Below are positions 28,174 to 37,441 of a stretch of DNA of 64,000 nucleotides, piece after piece; positions within the stretch are counted from its first letter, which is position 1, and each line of letters starts with the position of its first letter. The position numbers were made by a program, and so were the translations under genes. The notes beneath the pieces were generated by a model that was not told the DNA's origin, searched no databases, and was given only the letters and a program-made list of their open reading frames with translations. Source of the DNA: Oscillospiraceae bacterium CM (lineage in GTDB: Bacteria; Bacillota; Clostridia; Oscillospirales; Oscillospiraceae); contig CP072107.1 in NCBI GenBank assembly GCA_022870705.1, forward strand, positions 2,044,501-2,108,500, written 5' to 3'.

Positions 28174-31100
28174 ATGCACGTCTACAGATGCTACACAGAA
28201 AAAAGGCCCGGCTATGATATTGAAGCTCAAGGCCTTTCCGTCGACCTGCGCGATTTTCTCGGTTTAAAAGACCTTCAGGCCGTTCGAATTTTTAACCGAT
28301 ACGACGTTGAAGGTATAACGGAAGATATCTATAATAAAGCGCACGGCACTGTCTTTTCCGAGCCGCAGGTTGACGATTGTTATGACGAAGCGTTGCCCGC
28401 TTTTACCGGCGAATACTGGGTTCTAGGCGTCGAGGCCCTCCCCGGGCAGTTTGACCAGCGCGCCGATTCCTGCGCGCAGTGCATCCAAATGCTCACATGC
28501 CTTGACCGGCCTGCCGTCAAAGCGGCAAAAATCTATGTGTTTGTCGGTACTCTCAACGAAACAGATAAAAACCGCCTGTCTGATTATCTCATTAACCCTG
28601 TTGAAACGCGCCGTGCCGGTCTTGAAAAACCTGAAACACTGTATCAGGAAACGATTGTTCCGGCACCCGTGGGCGTTGTGAGCGGTTTTATTGACGCCGA
28701 CGATGCAGTGCTTTCGCGCCTGCATGACACCTTTGGGCTGGCTATGGACATGGACGATCTGCGCTTTATGCAGGCCTATTTCCGCCGGACTGAGCAGCGC
28801 GACCCGACCGAGACGGAAATCAGGCTGATTGACACATACTGGTCCGACCACTGCCGCCACACAACCTTCGGCACACATTTTGACGATATCAAGATTGAGG
28901 ACGAGGCCGTTTCCCGCGCCTATACCAGATACAAAGACCTCCGAAACGAGGTTTATGGCGACAACGCGGCCAAGCGCCCTGAAACGCTGATGGACATCGC
29001 GACCATCGCGGCCAAAGCGCTTGCCAAGCGCGGCCTTTTGAAAAATATCGACGTCTCTGATGAGATCAACGCCTGCTCCATTCATGTCGATGCGACAGTC
29101 AACGGTGAAACGGAAGACTGGCTGCTGATGTTCAAAAATGAAACACATAACCACCCGACCGAAATTGAGCCTTTTGGCGGTGCTGCAACGTGCATCGGCG
29201 GCGCCATCCGCGACCCGCTCTCCGGCAGAGCCTATGTTTATCAGGCCATGCGCGTAACAGGCTCCGGCGACCCGCGCGTTGCGCTTATGGACACGCTGCC
29301 CGGCAAACTCCCGCAGCGTAAGCTGACGGTGACAGCCGCACAGGGCTATTCTTCCTATGGTAATCAAATCGGCCTGGCAACCGGGCTTGTTCACGAGTAC
29401 TATCACCCCGGCTATGTCGCCAAACGCATGGAGATTGGTGCCGTTGTCGGTGCCGTTCGGGCGAAGGACGTTGTTCGCCTGACGCCCGCCCCCGGCGATC
29501 AGGTTTTGCTGCTTGGCGGCCGGACAGGCCGCGACGGTATCGGTGGCGCGACGGGGTCCTCCAAGACGCACAACGATGCCTCCCTTGTCACGATGGCTTC
29601 GGAGGTTCAAAAGGGCAACGCGCCGGAAGAGCGCAAAATCCAGCGCCTGTTTCTTGACCCGGCTGTCACGGCCATGATCAAGCGCTGCAACGATTTTGGC
29701 GCGGGCGGCGTTTCGGTTGCCATCGGCGAACTGGCCGACGGTCTGTCGATTGACCTTTCCCGTGTCCGGAAAAAATACGACGGCTTAACCGGTACGGAAA
29801 TTGCCATTTCCGAGTCACAGGAACGCATGGCGGTCGTTGTGGCACCGGAAAATGTCTCAGCTTTTATTGAAAAAGCAGCCCAGGAGAATCTCGAAGCTTA
29901 CGTCGTCGCTGAGGTGACCGAATCTCCCCGCCTTGTCATGCGCTTTGAGGGCAAGGTGATTGCCGATTTAAGCCGTGAATTTCTGGCGTCCAACGGCTCT
30001 GAAAAGCATATCTCGGCCGTTGTGCCGCCGCTTCCGGCGGAGCAAGCCGATTCATCTAGTGCAGCCCTAGGCGAACGCTTTCTAGCGCTTGTCGGCAGCT
30101 TGAACGCCTGCTCCCAGCGCGGCCTGATTGAGCGCTTTGACAGCTCTATCGGGGCCGGCAGCGTCTTAATGCCATTTGGCGGCAAAACGCAGCGCACACC
30201 GACGCAGGTGATGGCGGCGCTCCTGCCTGCTTTTTCTGGGCAGACATCGACTTGTTCTGCCATGTCCTTCGGTTTTGACCCGTTTTTGTCTGCGCAAAAC
30301 CCCTTTGAAGGGGCTAAAACTGCTGTTGTGACCTCAGTCGCCAAGCTTGTTGCGGCCGGGTGCGACCCCGACGCCGTTTATCTTTCGTTTCAGGAGTATT
30401 TTGAGCGCCTGCGGCACGACGCTGTCCGTTGGGGCAAACCGCTGTCCGCCCTTCTCGGTGCCTTAGAAGCGCAGATGGACTTGGAGCTTGCCGCCATCGG
30501 CGGCAAAGACAGCATGTCCGGCTCCTTTAACGAGCTTGACGTGCCGCCGTCTCTCATTTCATTTGCCATCGCGCCGAATGACGCGTCGCGCGTCCTATCC
30601 CCTGAATTCAAGCAGCCCGGGAATGCCGTTGTCCTCTTCAAAGCCGGGCGGACGCTTTCCGAAACGAAACAAGTTTGGAAAACCGTCCATCAGCTAGCCG
30701 GGCGCGGCGTTATTGTCTCAGCTTGGGCCGTCACAAGTGGCGGTATTGCCGAAGGTCTCTTTAAAATGGCACTCGGCAATCAACTCGGCTTAACGGCGGA
30801 CTTGGGCTTAGACAGCGATACCCTTTTTTCAGCGCCTGTTGGATCAATTATTGCGGAAGTGACCGGCCCTGTCGACAGGGCTCTGCCTCTTGGTCGCGTT
30901 TCCGATACCCATGCACTCGTTTTTGCGGCTGAAACGATTGAGCTTCAGCCCTTATGTGTGCACTGGGAACAGACACTTGAGGACGTTTTTAAAACGAAAA
31001 CCGGTGAAACGGCGTCTGTTCCAGCTGTCAGTTTTCGAGACAAGTGCCTTCTCACGCCAAAGCAATCGTTTGCCAAGCCGCGCGTGGTCATCACCGCTTT

Positions 31101-31872
31101 TCCCGGCACCAACTGTGAAATTGATACAGCCCGTGCCGTGATCGCCGCCGGCGGTATTGCTGACACAAGACTGGTTCGCAACTTAACGTCATCTTTTTTG
31201 GAAGAGTCTGTTGACGCTGTTGAAAAGGCGATCCGGAACAGCCAGATAATTATTCTGCCCGGCGGTTTTTCCGGTGGCGACGAGCCGGACGGGTCTGCGA
31301 AATTTATTACGGCCTTTTACAAAAATCCGCGCATAACGGATGCCGTCCATGATCTTTTGTACAACCGTGATGGTCTCATGCTCGGCATCTGCAATGGTTT
31401 TCAAGCACTCATCAAACTCGGGCTCGTTCCCTTCGGTGAAATCCGGCAGACGGACGCGGCTTGCCCGACGCTGACTTACAACCTGATTGGCCGTCACCAG
31501 TCCAGATACGTTTATACGCGTGTCGCGTCCGTGCACTCGCCATGGATGAACCTCTGCCAAGTAGATGACGTGCATGCGATTCCCGTTTCCCACGGCGAGG
31601 GGCGCTTTGTTGCCTCTAATGAGACGATAAAGGGCTTGCTTGCCAGCGGGCAGCTCGCCACGCAGTACTGCGATGCTTCCGGCACGCCGTCGATGGACAT
31701 TCTTGTAAACCCGAACAGTTCAGTTATGGCCGTTGAGGGCATTACAAGCCCTGACGGGCGCGTTTTTGGCAAGATGGCGCATACCGAGCGCCGCAACACA
31801 TATGTCGCGAAAAACATCCTCGGCAATAAGCATCAGCCTATTTTCGAAAGCGGTGTTCGTTACTTTATCTAA
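28174..31872 (+). CDS. purL: Phosphoribosylformylglycinamidine synthase, single-chain (PurL with PurQ domain)
   Basis: Purine biosynthesis enzyme of 1232 residues converting FGAR and glutamine to FGAM. The N-terminal PurS-like part leads into the ATP-binding domains (TYWSDHCRHTTFGTH, NHPTEIEPFGGAATCIGGAI). The C-terminal glutaminase domain starts at about residue 970 with VVITAFPGTNCEIDTARAV and keeps the nucleophile in LGICNGFQAL and the His/Glu of PVSHGEGRF. This is the long fused form, unlike the PurL-PurQ-PurS set of Bacillus. No other pur gene is adjacent. Confidence 0.96.
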   Translation: MHVYRCYTEKRPGYDIEAQGLSVDLRDFLGLKDLQAVRIFNRYDVEGITEDIYNKAHGTVFSEPQVDDCYDEALPAFTGEYWVLGVEALPGQFDQRADSCAQCIQMLTCLDRPAVKAAKIYVFVGTLNETDKNRLSDYLINPVETRRAGLEKPETLYQETIVPAPVGVVSGFIDADDAVLSRLHDTFGLAMDMDDLRFMQAYFRRTEQRDPTETEIRLIDTYWSDHCRHTTFGTHFDDIKIEDEAVSRAYTRYKDLRNEVYGDNAAKRPETLMDIATIAAKALAKRGLLKNIDVSDEINACSIHVDATVNGETEDWLLMFKNETHNHPTEIEPFGGAATCIGGAIRDPLSGRAYVYQAMRVTGSGDPRVALMDTLPGKLPQRKLTVTAAQGYSSYGNQIGLATGLVHEYYHPGYVAKRMEIGAVVGAVRAKDVVRLTPAPGDQVLLLGGRTGRDGIGGATGSSKTHNDASLVTMASEVQKGNAPEERKIQRLFLDPAVTAMIKRCNDFGAGGVSVAIGELADGLSIDLSRVRKKYDGLTGTEIAISESQERMAVVVAPENVSAFIEKAAQENLEAYVVAEVTESPRLVMRFEGKVIADLSREFLASNGSEKHISAVVPPLPAEQADSSSAALGERFLALVGSLNACSQRGLIERFDSSIGAGSVLMPFGGKTQRTPTQVMAALLPAFSGQTSTCSAMSFGFDPFLSAQNPFEGAKTAVVTSVAKLVAAGCDPDAVYLSFQEYFERLRHDAVRWGKPLSALLGALEAQMDLELAAIGGKDSMSGSFNELDVPPSLISFAIAPNDASRVLSPEFKQPGNAVVLFKAGRTLSETKQVWKTVHQLAGRGVIVSAWAVTSGGIAEGLFKMALGNQLGLTADLGLDSDTLFSAPVGSIIAEVTGPVDRALPLGRVSDTHALVFAAETIELQPLCVHWEQTLEDVFKTKTGETASVPAVSFRDKCLLTPKQSFAKPRVVITAFPGTNCEIDTARAVIAAGGIADTRLVRNLTSSFLEESVDAVEKAIRNSQIIILPGGFSGGDEPDGSAKFITAFYKNPRITDAVHDLLYNRDGLMLGICNGFQALIKLGLVPFGEIRQTDAACPTLTYNLIGRHQSRYVYTRVASVHSPWMNLCQVDDVHAIPVSHGEGRFVASNETIKGLLASGQLATQYCDASGTPSMDILVNPNSSVMAVEGITSPDGRVFGKMAHTERRNTYVAKNILGNKHQPIFESGVRYFI

Positions 31873-31933
31873 ATACCGCGGGCGAAACGGCATTTTTCTA
31901 TGAGTACCGGTTATTCCGGAACGGGAGGACGCC

Positions 31934-32329
31934 ATGACAGACAGAAATTTGATTGAAAAAGCTGCCAATGCCGTGAAAAACGCTTATGCCCCTTACTCAC
32001 GTTTTGCCGTCGGAGCCGCACTGGAGTGTGAAGACGGCACTGTTTTTACCGGCAGCAAAATTGAAAACGCCGCGCTGGAGTGTACACTTTGTGCTGAACG
32101 AGCCGCCGTTGCCAGTGCCGTCAGCGCCGGTCACCGTAGCTTTAAGCGCATTGCCATCTATGCTGATACGAACGCCTATTGCTTCCCATGCGGCACCTGC
32201 CGTCAGGTTTTGTGGGAATTCTCGCCGCGGATTGAAGTGCTTTGCTCGCGTTCGGACGGGCGGTACGTCAGCTATCCGCTGACGGCCTTGCTGCCGGAGC
32301 CGTTTGGCAAAGAGCAGATGGACATGTAA
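31934..32329 (+). CDS. cdd: Cytidine deaminase
   Basis: Zinc enzyme of 131 residues deaminating cytidine and deoxycytidine in pyrimidine salvage. The substrate loop is YAPYSRFAVGAALE, the zinc and proton-shuttle motif ECTLCAERAAV (Cys-Ala-Glu), and the remaining ligands are in FPCGTCRQVL. Strong GGGAGGA ribosome binding site. It follows purL by 61 bp and may be cotranscribed. Confidence 0.95.
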   Translation: MTDRNLIEKAANAVKNAYAPYSRFAVGAALECEDGTVFTGSKIENAALECTLCAERAAVASAVSAGHRSFKRIAIYADTNAYCFPCGTCRQVLWEFSPRIEVLCSRSDGRYVSYPLTALLPEPFGKEQMDM

Positions 32330-32387
32330 TTTTGTTCTATTTGCTAGCATCTTGTGGTATTTGTCATGAAATTGTAACACAATCGGC

Positions 32388-32415
32388 TTTACACACTGCT
32401 AAAATTTGTTATAAT
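32388..32415 (+). promoter_or_regulatory. Promoter of ireB
   Basis: TTTACA, 16-base spacer, TATAAT, 55 bp before the ireB start. Confidence 0.7.
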
Positions 32416-32469
32416 ATTGTTGTGTATCTATCGTGAGCGCATTTGATTATGCATAAGGAGGGCATCGTG

Positions 32470-32712
32470 ATGGACGGATATACGAGAAAATTTGATGTCG
32501 TGACAACAAGAACCGAGACACGCGAAATACTCTCCTCGGTTTATGAATCACTGCGTGTTAAAGGCTACAATCCGGTCAACCAGATTGTCGGCTATATTTT
32601 ATCTGAAGACCCCACCTATATTACAAATTATAACAACGCCCGCAGCCTCATCTGTCGTCTCGACAGGGACGAGCTCCTGCAAGAGCTCGTTAAATTCTAT
32701 CTGGAAAAATAA
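32470..32712 (+). CDS. ireB: IreB family regulatory phosphoprotein (UPF0297)
   Basis: Small protein of 80 residues. The family pattern is clear: TRKFDVVTT near the N-terminus, then [20 protein letters not shown] and [19 protein letters not shown]. In enterococci the homologue is phosphorylated by the PASTA kinase IreK and modulates cephalosporin resistance. In many Firmicutes it precedes ruvX and a DUF1292 gene; here it is alone between a promoter and a terminator. Start ATG 32470 after AAGGAGGG; a GTG one codon earlier is possible. Confidence 0.92.
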   Translation: MDGYTRKFDVVTTRTETREILSSVYESLRVKGYNPVNQIVGYILSEDPTYITNYNNARSLICRLDRDELLQELVKFYLEK

Positions 32713-32738
32713 CCTGGCCGCAATCTTCATCACATTTT

Positions 32739-32776
32739 AAGACAGCCGATGACACGTCATTGGCTGTCTTTTTATC
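32739..32776 (+). terminator. Terminator of ireB
   Basis: AAGACAGCC(G)ATG pairs with CAT(T)GGCTGTCTT, followed by TTTATCTTTT. Confidence 0.85.
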
Positions 32777-32877
32777 TTTTCAGGCGGCATTTATGTCCTT
32801 ATTGTATAATTTATACCAATCATATCATGCTTTGACAGTGACATTGTCTATATTGACCGGAATTGGTGCTTTTTATA

Positions 32878-32906
32878 TTGACAGCTGGGAAACAATGTGT
32901 TACAAT
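32878..32906 (+). promoter_or_regulatory. Promoter of the 98-aa protein gene
   Basis: TTGACA, 17-base spacer, TACAAT, 31 bp before the start codon. Confidence 0.7.
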
Positions 32907-32936
32907 TCCGTTACAATCATAGAAAGGGGGCGAAGT

Positions 32937-33233
32937 ATGTCCACAGCTACGGCAGAATCAGTTTTAGAGTATAAAGGTCATCCGCTCAGACGCAAGGATA
33001 ATCTCATTTATTACGGCAGCATGTCCGATAAATATATAATCATGCTTCAGGTCACGGAAACGAAAAAGGTTAAAGATATGGACGTGGCGACGAAAATCAT
33101 CGTGCAGCTGCAGCTCACGGATCCCGATTTAAAGTCACGTGACAGGGTCGTTAAAAAAAGCGAGAAAAATAGCTTGTATGCGGCAATAGATGTTGCCGCC
33201 GTCTGGCTTGACAGGGCATTGAATTCAAAATAA
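32937..33233 (+). CDS. Uncharacterised 98-residue protein
   Basis: Soluble, charged small protein with a good AAAGGGGG ribosome binding site and its own promoter. I do not recognise a named family. It starts MSTATAESVLEYKGHPLRRK and has an alternating hydrophobic centre (YIIMLQVTETKKVKDMDVA) suggestive of beta strands, then a helical end with AAIDVAAVWLDRAL. No signal peptide or membrane segment. It is followed 27 bp later by a secreted NlpC/P60 hydrolase with no terminator between, so the two may be cotranscribed. Confidence 0.75.
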   Translation: MSTATAESVLEYKGHPLRRKDNLIYYGSMSDKYIIMLQVTETKKVKDMDVATKIIVQLQLTDPDLKSRDRVVKKSEKNSLYAAIDVAAVWLDRALNSK

Positions 33234-33259
33234 GCGCAATCGGAAAGGTGTGATGTGTT

Positions 33260-34225
33260 TTGCGATTATTCAAGAAGCTTTTCGCCGTGCTGATGGTCTT
33301 ATCGGTCCTGTTAACAGCACAATACATAACAGCCGCAGCCGGCAGCATTGCCTATGGTGCAGCGACCGTTTCCGCCTCCAGTCTCAACATTCGCTCGGGG
33401 CCGGACACGTCATATCCAATCGTTGCAACCGTTGCACATAACGAAAGGGTGGTCGTTCTCGAGCAGACGAGCAGCGACTGGTACCACGTCAATTATAACG
33501 GGACCGCCGGGTACGTCGCGACGATGTATCTGTCGAACGTTTTAAAAGCGGAAAATTTTAATGCAACCGGCAGCGTTACAGGTGACAGCGTCTCCATGCG
33601 CGCAACACCCTCAACATCGGGAACTTTACTGTGCAGCTGCAAGAACGCCACGGTCGTCAGTGTCATAGGCATCAATAACGGCTGGTATAAAGTCAAATAT
33701 AGCGGTAAAACGGGTTATATCCGCTCTGATTTTGTGAGCATTGTGGCGACGCCTTCAGCAACGCCTACGCCGTCCGGCACAACCGCCGCGGCTCAGACAG
33801 GTGCCAACAACGTCACAGTGACGCAGCTTTCCTCCGAGCAGCTCTCGGCCCGCCAGGTTCTTGTTGACTTTGCCACGCAGTATGTCGGTTACAACTATGT
33901 TTATGGCGGCGCGTCTCCTTCGTCCGGTTTTGACTGCTCCGGTCTTGTTTACTACGTTTTCCGTCATTTTGATTATAATGTCAACAGGACGGCATCGAGC
34001 CAGTTTAAAAATGACGGCACGTCCGTAAAGAAAGCAGACCTGCAGCCGGGTGACCTTGTCTTCTTCTCCTCAAACGGCGGGCACAGCGTGACGCACGTTG
34101 GGATTTACATCGGCAACAACAAATTCGTCCATGCCTCAACGCCCAAAATCGGCGTCGTTATCTCTAGCCTTGACAGCGCCTATTACACGCGTGTCTGGTA
34201 CGGCGCTAAACGCGTGATGTCTTAA
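33260..34225 (+). CDS. Secreted SH3b-NlpC/P60 peptidoglycan hydrolase
   Basis: Exported protein of 321 residues. A signal peptide (residues 1-26, ending near TAAAG) is followed by two bacterial SH3 domains (about 35-92 and 100-160; SSLNIRSGPDTSYPIVATV and SVSMRATPSTSGTLL). A Thr/Ser/Pro linker then leads to an NlpC/P60 domain (about 198-321). The catalytic Cys is in FDCSGLVYYVFRHF and the His in HVGIYIGNNKFVHAS. Such enzymes cut the gamma-glutamyl-diamino acid bond of stem peptides. TTG start; the frame ends just before a strong terminator. Confidence 0.93.
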   Translation: MRLFKKLFAVLMVLSVLLTAQYITAAAGSIAYGAATVSASSLNIRSGPDTSYPIVATVAHNERVVVLEQTSSDWYHVNYNGTAGYVATMYLSNVLKAENFNATGSVTGDSVSMRATPSTSGTLLCSCKNATVVSVIGINNGWYKVKYSGKTGYIRSDFVSIVATPSATPTPSGTTAAAQTGANNVTVTQLSSEQLSARQVLVDFATQYVGYNYVYGGASPSSGFDCSGLVYYVFRHFDYNVNRTASSQFKNDGTSVKKADLQPGDLVFFSSNGGHSVTHVGIYIGNNKFVHASTPKIGVVISSLDSAYYTRVWYGAKRVMS

Positions 34226-34252
34226 CCTAAACGTTTCCGAATTTATGAATTA

Positions 34253-34287
34253 AGCGGTGCAGGTATAACCTGCACCGCTCTTTTTTC
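34253..34287 (+). terminator. Terminator after the NlpC/P60 gene
   Basis: AGCGGTGCAGGT and ACCTGCACCGCT form a near-perfect stem with a small TATA loop, followed by CTTTTTTC. It lies between convergent genes, but only the plus strand has a good U-tract. Confidence 0.88.
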
Positions 34288-34293
34288 ATGAAT

Positions 34294-34533
34294 TTATAGC
34301 GTTTTGTCAAGTATGTTTTCAATAAACGCTGTCACTTCTCCGACTGTCTTATACCCGTAAATCGTCTCATCTGTAATGACAATACCGAATTCCTCTTCCA
34401 GCATCATAATCATCTCAACAAGATCTAAGGAATCGGCGCCGAGATCCGCAACGATATCCGTGTCCTGCGATATTTTGCTGATATCCAGTTCAAACTGCGA
34501 TGCCAACAGCTCCCGCACTTTGTCAAGTACCAT
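34294..34533 (-). CDS. acpP: Acyl carrier protein
   Basis: Carrier of 79 residues for fatty acid synthesis. The phosphopantetheine serine sits in DLGADSLDLVEMIMMLEE. The N-terminus is MVLDKVRELLASQFELD and the acidic helix pattern is standard. ATG 34533 follows AGAGGGGG. It starts 16 bp after jag and seems to be the last gene of the rpmH-rnpA-yidD-yidC-jag transcript, an uncommon place for acpP, which usually lies with fab, plsX or rnc genes. It may be one of several carriers in this genome. Confidence 0.93.
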   Translation of the reverse strand: MVLDKVRELLASQFELDISKISQDTDIVADLGADSLDLVEMIMMLEEEFGIVITDETIYGYKTVGEVTAFIENILDKTL

Positions 34534-34549
34534 TTTGCCGTACCCCCTC

Positions 34550-35221
34550 TTATCTCCATTCCCGATACGTCGGCTGGCTGTTCGTCTCTCCGCCTTTGCG
34601 TTCATAGGCGACAACAATGCGTCGGTTTGGCTCCGTCCCGACGGAGTATGTTGTCACATTGGCAACTTCCTGCAGTGCCGTATGGATGACATGGCGCTCA
34701 TAGGAGTTCATCGGTTCAAGCGTCATATTCTTTCTATATTTGACGACCTTGGCGGCAACTTTTTCGGCAAGGCGCTCCAGCGCCTCGTTGCGGCGCTCTC
34801 TGTAATTCTCCGCGTCGATGCTGACGCGGACGTGCGCGGCATTACCACGGTTGATAACATAGTTGGTCAGATGCTGTATGGCGTCCAGCGTTTCGCCGCG
34901 GCGGCCAATTAACGCCCCCGGGTCTTCCCCGGTCAGCGTGACGGCCAGAGTCCCTTCCGCTTCGGCAATTTCGGGCGTTGCTTTGACGCCCATCCGAACA
35001 AATAAGCCCGTTAAAAACGTCTCAACGTGCTCGGCGCTGCTGGTAACGCTGTCAAATGTGACACGGACAACGGCCGGCGTACTTTTCAGTCCGAGAAATC
35101 CGGCTTTTGCCCGCTCGACGATTTCAACGGATACTTCGTCGCGCGACAGCCCGAGTTGATCCAGCGCCGACTGGATCGCATCATCCTCACTTTTTCCAGT
35201 CACTTCAATTGATTTCAACAT
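34550..35221 (-). CDS. jag: RNA-binding protein Jag/KhpB
   Basis: Protein of 223 residues: an N-terminal Jag domain (MLKSIEVTGKSEDDAI), a KH domain (GALIGRRGETLDAIQHLTN), and an R3H domain (RERRNEALERLAEKV, then MNSYERHVIHTALQE). Homologues bind RNA and regulate cell elongation and division in response to the PASTA kinase. The ATG at 35221 with AAGGAG upstream fits. It lies 32 bp after yidC, the conserved arrangement. Confidence 0.93.
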   Translation of the reverse strand: MLKSIEVTGKSEDDAIQSALDQLGLSRDEVSVEIVERAKAGFLGLKSTPAVVRVTFDSVTSSAEHVETFLTGLFVRMGVKATPEIAEAEGTLAVTLTGEDPGALIGRRGETLDAIQHLTNYVINRGNAAHVRVSIDAENYRERRNEALERLAEKVAAKVVKYRKNMTLEPMNSYERHVIHTALQEVANVTTYSVGTEPNRRIVVAYERKGGETNSQPTYREWR

Positions 35222-35253
35222 CCCAGTCAGCTCCTTCAGCGCCCAAGGGCGCA

Positions 35254-36453
35254 TTACATGTTTTCATCAGGCGCGTCCGTCGCCGCATCATCGAGGGCAA
35301 CACCGTCGCCAAAACGTTCCGGGTCATACGCACGCCCTCTGGCGAATCGGCGCGTGCCGACACGGCTCGGGTCGGTTTCCTCAACGGTATCCGAATGCTT
35401 CTTCTCCCAATCCGCCGCTTTCTCCAGCTGCTCCTGCCGCTCACTTTTGTGCTGCTTTTTCTTGGACGTATTGGGGTTTCTTTCCGTCATGTTTTCCGCT
35501 TTTTTGCGTTCCGTCTCCAGATGCTTGGCCTCAAGCTCGGCTTCCTTCTCTTTCTGGCGCTCGAGTTTGACGGCGTCCTCCGCATCCAGGATCCGTTTGA
35601 ACCGCTTTGTCAGAATGATATCCTGAATCATGGCAAACAGCGTGCTGGCGATGATATAAATACCGATTGAACCCGGCATGATAAACGCGAAATAGACGTT
35701 AATCAAAGGCATGAGGAGCAGCATTGTCTTCGTCGTGTTCTGCTGCTGCTGGTCACCGGCCGTATTGATCTGCATACTGATTTTTGAGGAGAGGAATGCC
35801 AGAACGCCGGAAATGATCGGCAGCGTAAAGAGCAAAAGGCCCGGCAGCCAGACGGAAACATCGTTCCAGTTCGTCGTCCAGAGGAAGTTAAACTGTGGCG
35901 TATCGCCGAGATTCATGCCCAGGAAGTTATAATCAATCATCCGCAGCTTGTCGCTCAATCCGGCAAATTTGTCAAAGTGCTCGGAAATGAACTGCGTTTG
36001 GGCAATCTGTATATAATTGTTATTCATCGTTGTCGAGAAGCCGAGCTCCGAGAGCTTGTTTGCAATGGCCCCGCCCTGTTCCAAAAGCGCCTTCGGAACG
36101 CCCATCATGATTGTCAGCGGGTCTCTGATGGCGGCAAAGAGCGCCAGCAGGATTGGAAACGGCAAAAGAGACCACAAGCAGCCCGACATCGGGTTGATTT
36201 TCTCCTCCCGATAGAGCTTGGCCACCTCTTCATTATACTTTTGCTTATTGGCACCGTGCCGCTTCTCCAATTCCTTAAGTTTCGGCTGGAGACGGCTTGT
36301 CTGCATCATGCTCCGCTTCGATTTATACTGGAACGGCAGCAGAATGATTTTCAGAACAAGTGCAAATAGAATAACAGCAAAACCGTAATTTATGGTGACC
36401 TCATACAGCAGCATGAGAAGCCAGCCGAACGGCTTTGTTATAAAGTCAAACAT
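35254..36453 (-). CDS. yidC: Membrane protein insertase YidC/SpoIIIJ
   Basis: Oxa1-family insertase of 399 residues. The conserved core has the hydrophilic-groove arginine in FQYKSKRSMMQTSRLQPKL, the cytoplasmic hairpin, and MSGCLWSLLPFPILLALFAA. Five membrane segments are predicted. No lipoprotein signal is present, unlike many Gram-positive YidC proteins; the protein begins directly in a membrane segment (FITKPFGWLLMLLYEV). The C-terminal 80 or so residues form a long, highly charged Lys/Glu-rich tail that may contact ribosomes. Confidence 0.95.
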   Translation of the reverse strand: MFDFITKPFGWLLMLLYEVTINYGFAVILFALVLKIILLPFQYKSKRSMMQTSRLQPKLKELEKRHGANKQKYNEEVAKLYREEKINPMSGCLWSLLPFPILLALFAAIRDPLTIMMGVPKALLEQGGAIANKLSELGFSTTMNNNYIQIAQTQFISEHFDKFAGLSDKLRMIDYNFLGMNLGDTPQFNFLWTTNWNDVSVWLPGLLLFTLPIISGVLAFLSSKISMQINTAGDQQQQNTTKTMLLLMPLINVYFAFIMPGSIGIYIIASTLFAMIQDIILTKRFKRILDAEDAVKLERQKEKEAELEAKHLETERKKAENMTERNPNTSKKKQHKSERQEQLEKAADWEKKHSDTVEETDPSRVGTRRFARGRAYDPERFGDGVALDDAATDAPDENM

Positions 36454-36485
36454 ACATTCTCCTATCTGTCGGAAAACAAAGAAAG

Positions 36486-36695
36486 TTATGGGACGGGGTC
36501 ATACCCGCCCTCATGAAAAGGATGGCACCTAAAAATTCTTTTCACAGCCATCCACGTCCCTTTTCGGGCACCGTACTTTTCAACGGCTTCGAGGGCATAC
36601 GCCGAGCAAGTTGGCACGAAACGGCAGCTCGGCTTCGTGAGCGGTGAAATATTCCTTCTGTAAAAGCGAATCATCGCGATGACGACCTTTTTCAT
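36486..36695 (-). CDS. yidD: Membrane protein insertion efficiency factor YidD
   Basis: Small protein of 69 residues with the family pattern [33 protein letters not shown] and [13 protein letters not shown]. It helps YidC-dependent insertion. It starts directly after the rnpA stop and is 32 bp before yidC. Confidence 0.95.
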   Translation of the reverse strand: MKKVVIAMIRFYRRNISPLTKPSCRFVPTCSAYALEAVEKYGARKGTWMAVKRIFRCHPFHEGGYDPVP

Positions 36696-37031
36696 TTAAT
36701 GCGTTATCCCCAGCCGCTGGCAGCATTTCAAAAAGTCTGCCTCCAGTTCCTGAAAGCGTGCCGTACGGCTTCTTGTCCTGGCAACGATCACAATATCAAA
36801 CCCTGGGGTCAATTGATTTTCGTGGAGCCTGTAAATCTCTTTAAAGCGGCGCCTGATTCTGTTGCGGCAGACGGCCTTTCCAATTTTTGTGCTGACGGTC
36901 AGGCCAAGCCTGTTTTGGGCACCTCTGTTTTTTCTGCAATAGACAACGGCATAGGGGGAGGCCACGCTTTTGCCTTTGGCATACAGGCGCCTGAATTCGA
37001 AGTTGTTTTTTAAAGAAACCGAGAACTTCAA
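36696..37031 (-). CDS. rnpA: Ribonuclease P protein component
   Basis: Basic protein of 111 residues aiding the RNase P RNA in tRNA 5 prime processing. It has LKNNFEFRRLYAKGKS, the central NRLGLTVSTKIG and the RNRIRRRFKEIYR signature. TTG start at 37031 behind GGGAGGGG. Located between rpmH and yidD as in most bacteria. Confidence 0.95.
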   Translation of the reverse strand: MKFSVSLKNNFEFRRLYAKGKSVASPYAVVYCRKNRGAQNRLGLTVSTKIGKAVCRNRIRRRFKEIYRLHENQLTPGFDIVIVARTRSRTARFQELEADFLKCCQRLGITH

Positions 37032-37056
37032 ACGGCCCCTCCCGTCAAACAGCCAT

Positions 37057-37075
37057 AGGGCGGGGTACCCGCCCT
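37057..37075 (-). other. GC hairpin between rpmH and rnpA
   Basis: AGGGCGGG and CCCGCCCT pair perfectly around GTA. It lacks a U-tract, so it may be a processing or attenuation site that lowers rnpA output relative to rpmH rather than a full terminator. Confidence 0.4.
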
Positions 37076-37105
37076 AAACTTAATTATTACCAGACTCGCC
37101 AACCA

Positions 37106-37240
37106 TTAAGCGGAGAGCTTCGCGCGGCCTCTCGCGCGGCGGCGGGCAAGAACCTTGCGGCCATTTTTTGTTGACATTCTTTTACGGAATCCATGTTCCT
37201 TCGAACGCTGACGTTTTTTCGGCTGATATGTTCTGAGCAT
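37106..37240 (-). CDS. rpmH: Large ribosomal subunit protein bL34
   Basis: A 44-residue very basic ribosomal protein, beginning [18 protein letters not shown] and ending ARGRAKLSA, the full length of bL34. GGAGGTG lies nine bases before the ATG at 37240. It is first in the rpmH-rnpA-yidD-yidC-jag-acpP operon and has a strong promoter upstream. Confidence 0.97.
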   Translation of the reverse strand: MLRTYQPKKRQRSKEHGFRKRMSTKNGRKVLARRRARGRAKLSA

Positions 37241-37411
37241 CCTGGCACCTCCTTATGGTATCTGAAAGCGGGCATCTCCGGCGCACGGCATCCGGCTGCG
37301 CGGCATGTCTCAACATTCTGACAAGTATCGGTCATTTCCCGGCGTCGCCATACAAAAAAGATGATTTCTTTGGCGATTTCAAAGCTTGCTGGACAGCTCA
37401 TGCGGAAGCTC

Positions 37412-37441
37412 ATTATATAATACGTCGCCTGACTGTGTCAA
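37412..37441 (-). promoter_or_regulatory. Sigma-A promoter of the rpmH operon
   Basis: On the minus strand TTGACA, an 18-base spacer and a perfect TATAAT, about 170 bp before rpmH. The long leader between has no recognised riboswitch and no DnaA boxes. Confidence 0.82.

Noticed and set aside
28423-29610. A 395-codon open frame on the minus strand inside purL
   Set aside because: It mirrors the codon structure of purL, has no ribosome binding site or recognisable domain, and purL is unmistakable on the plus strand.
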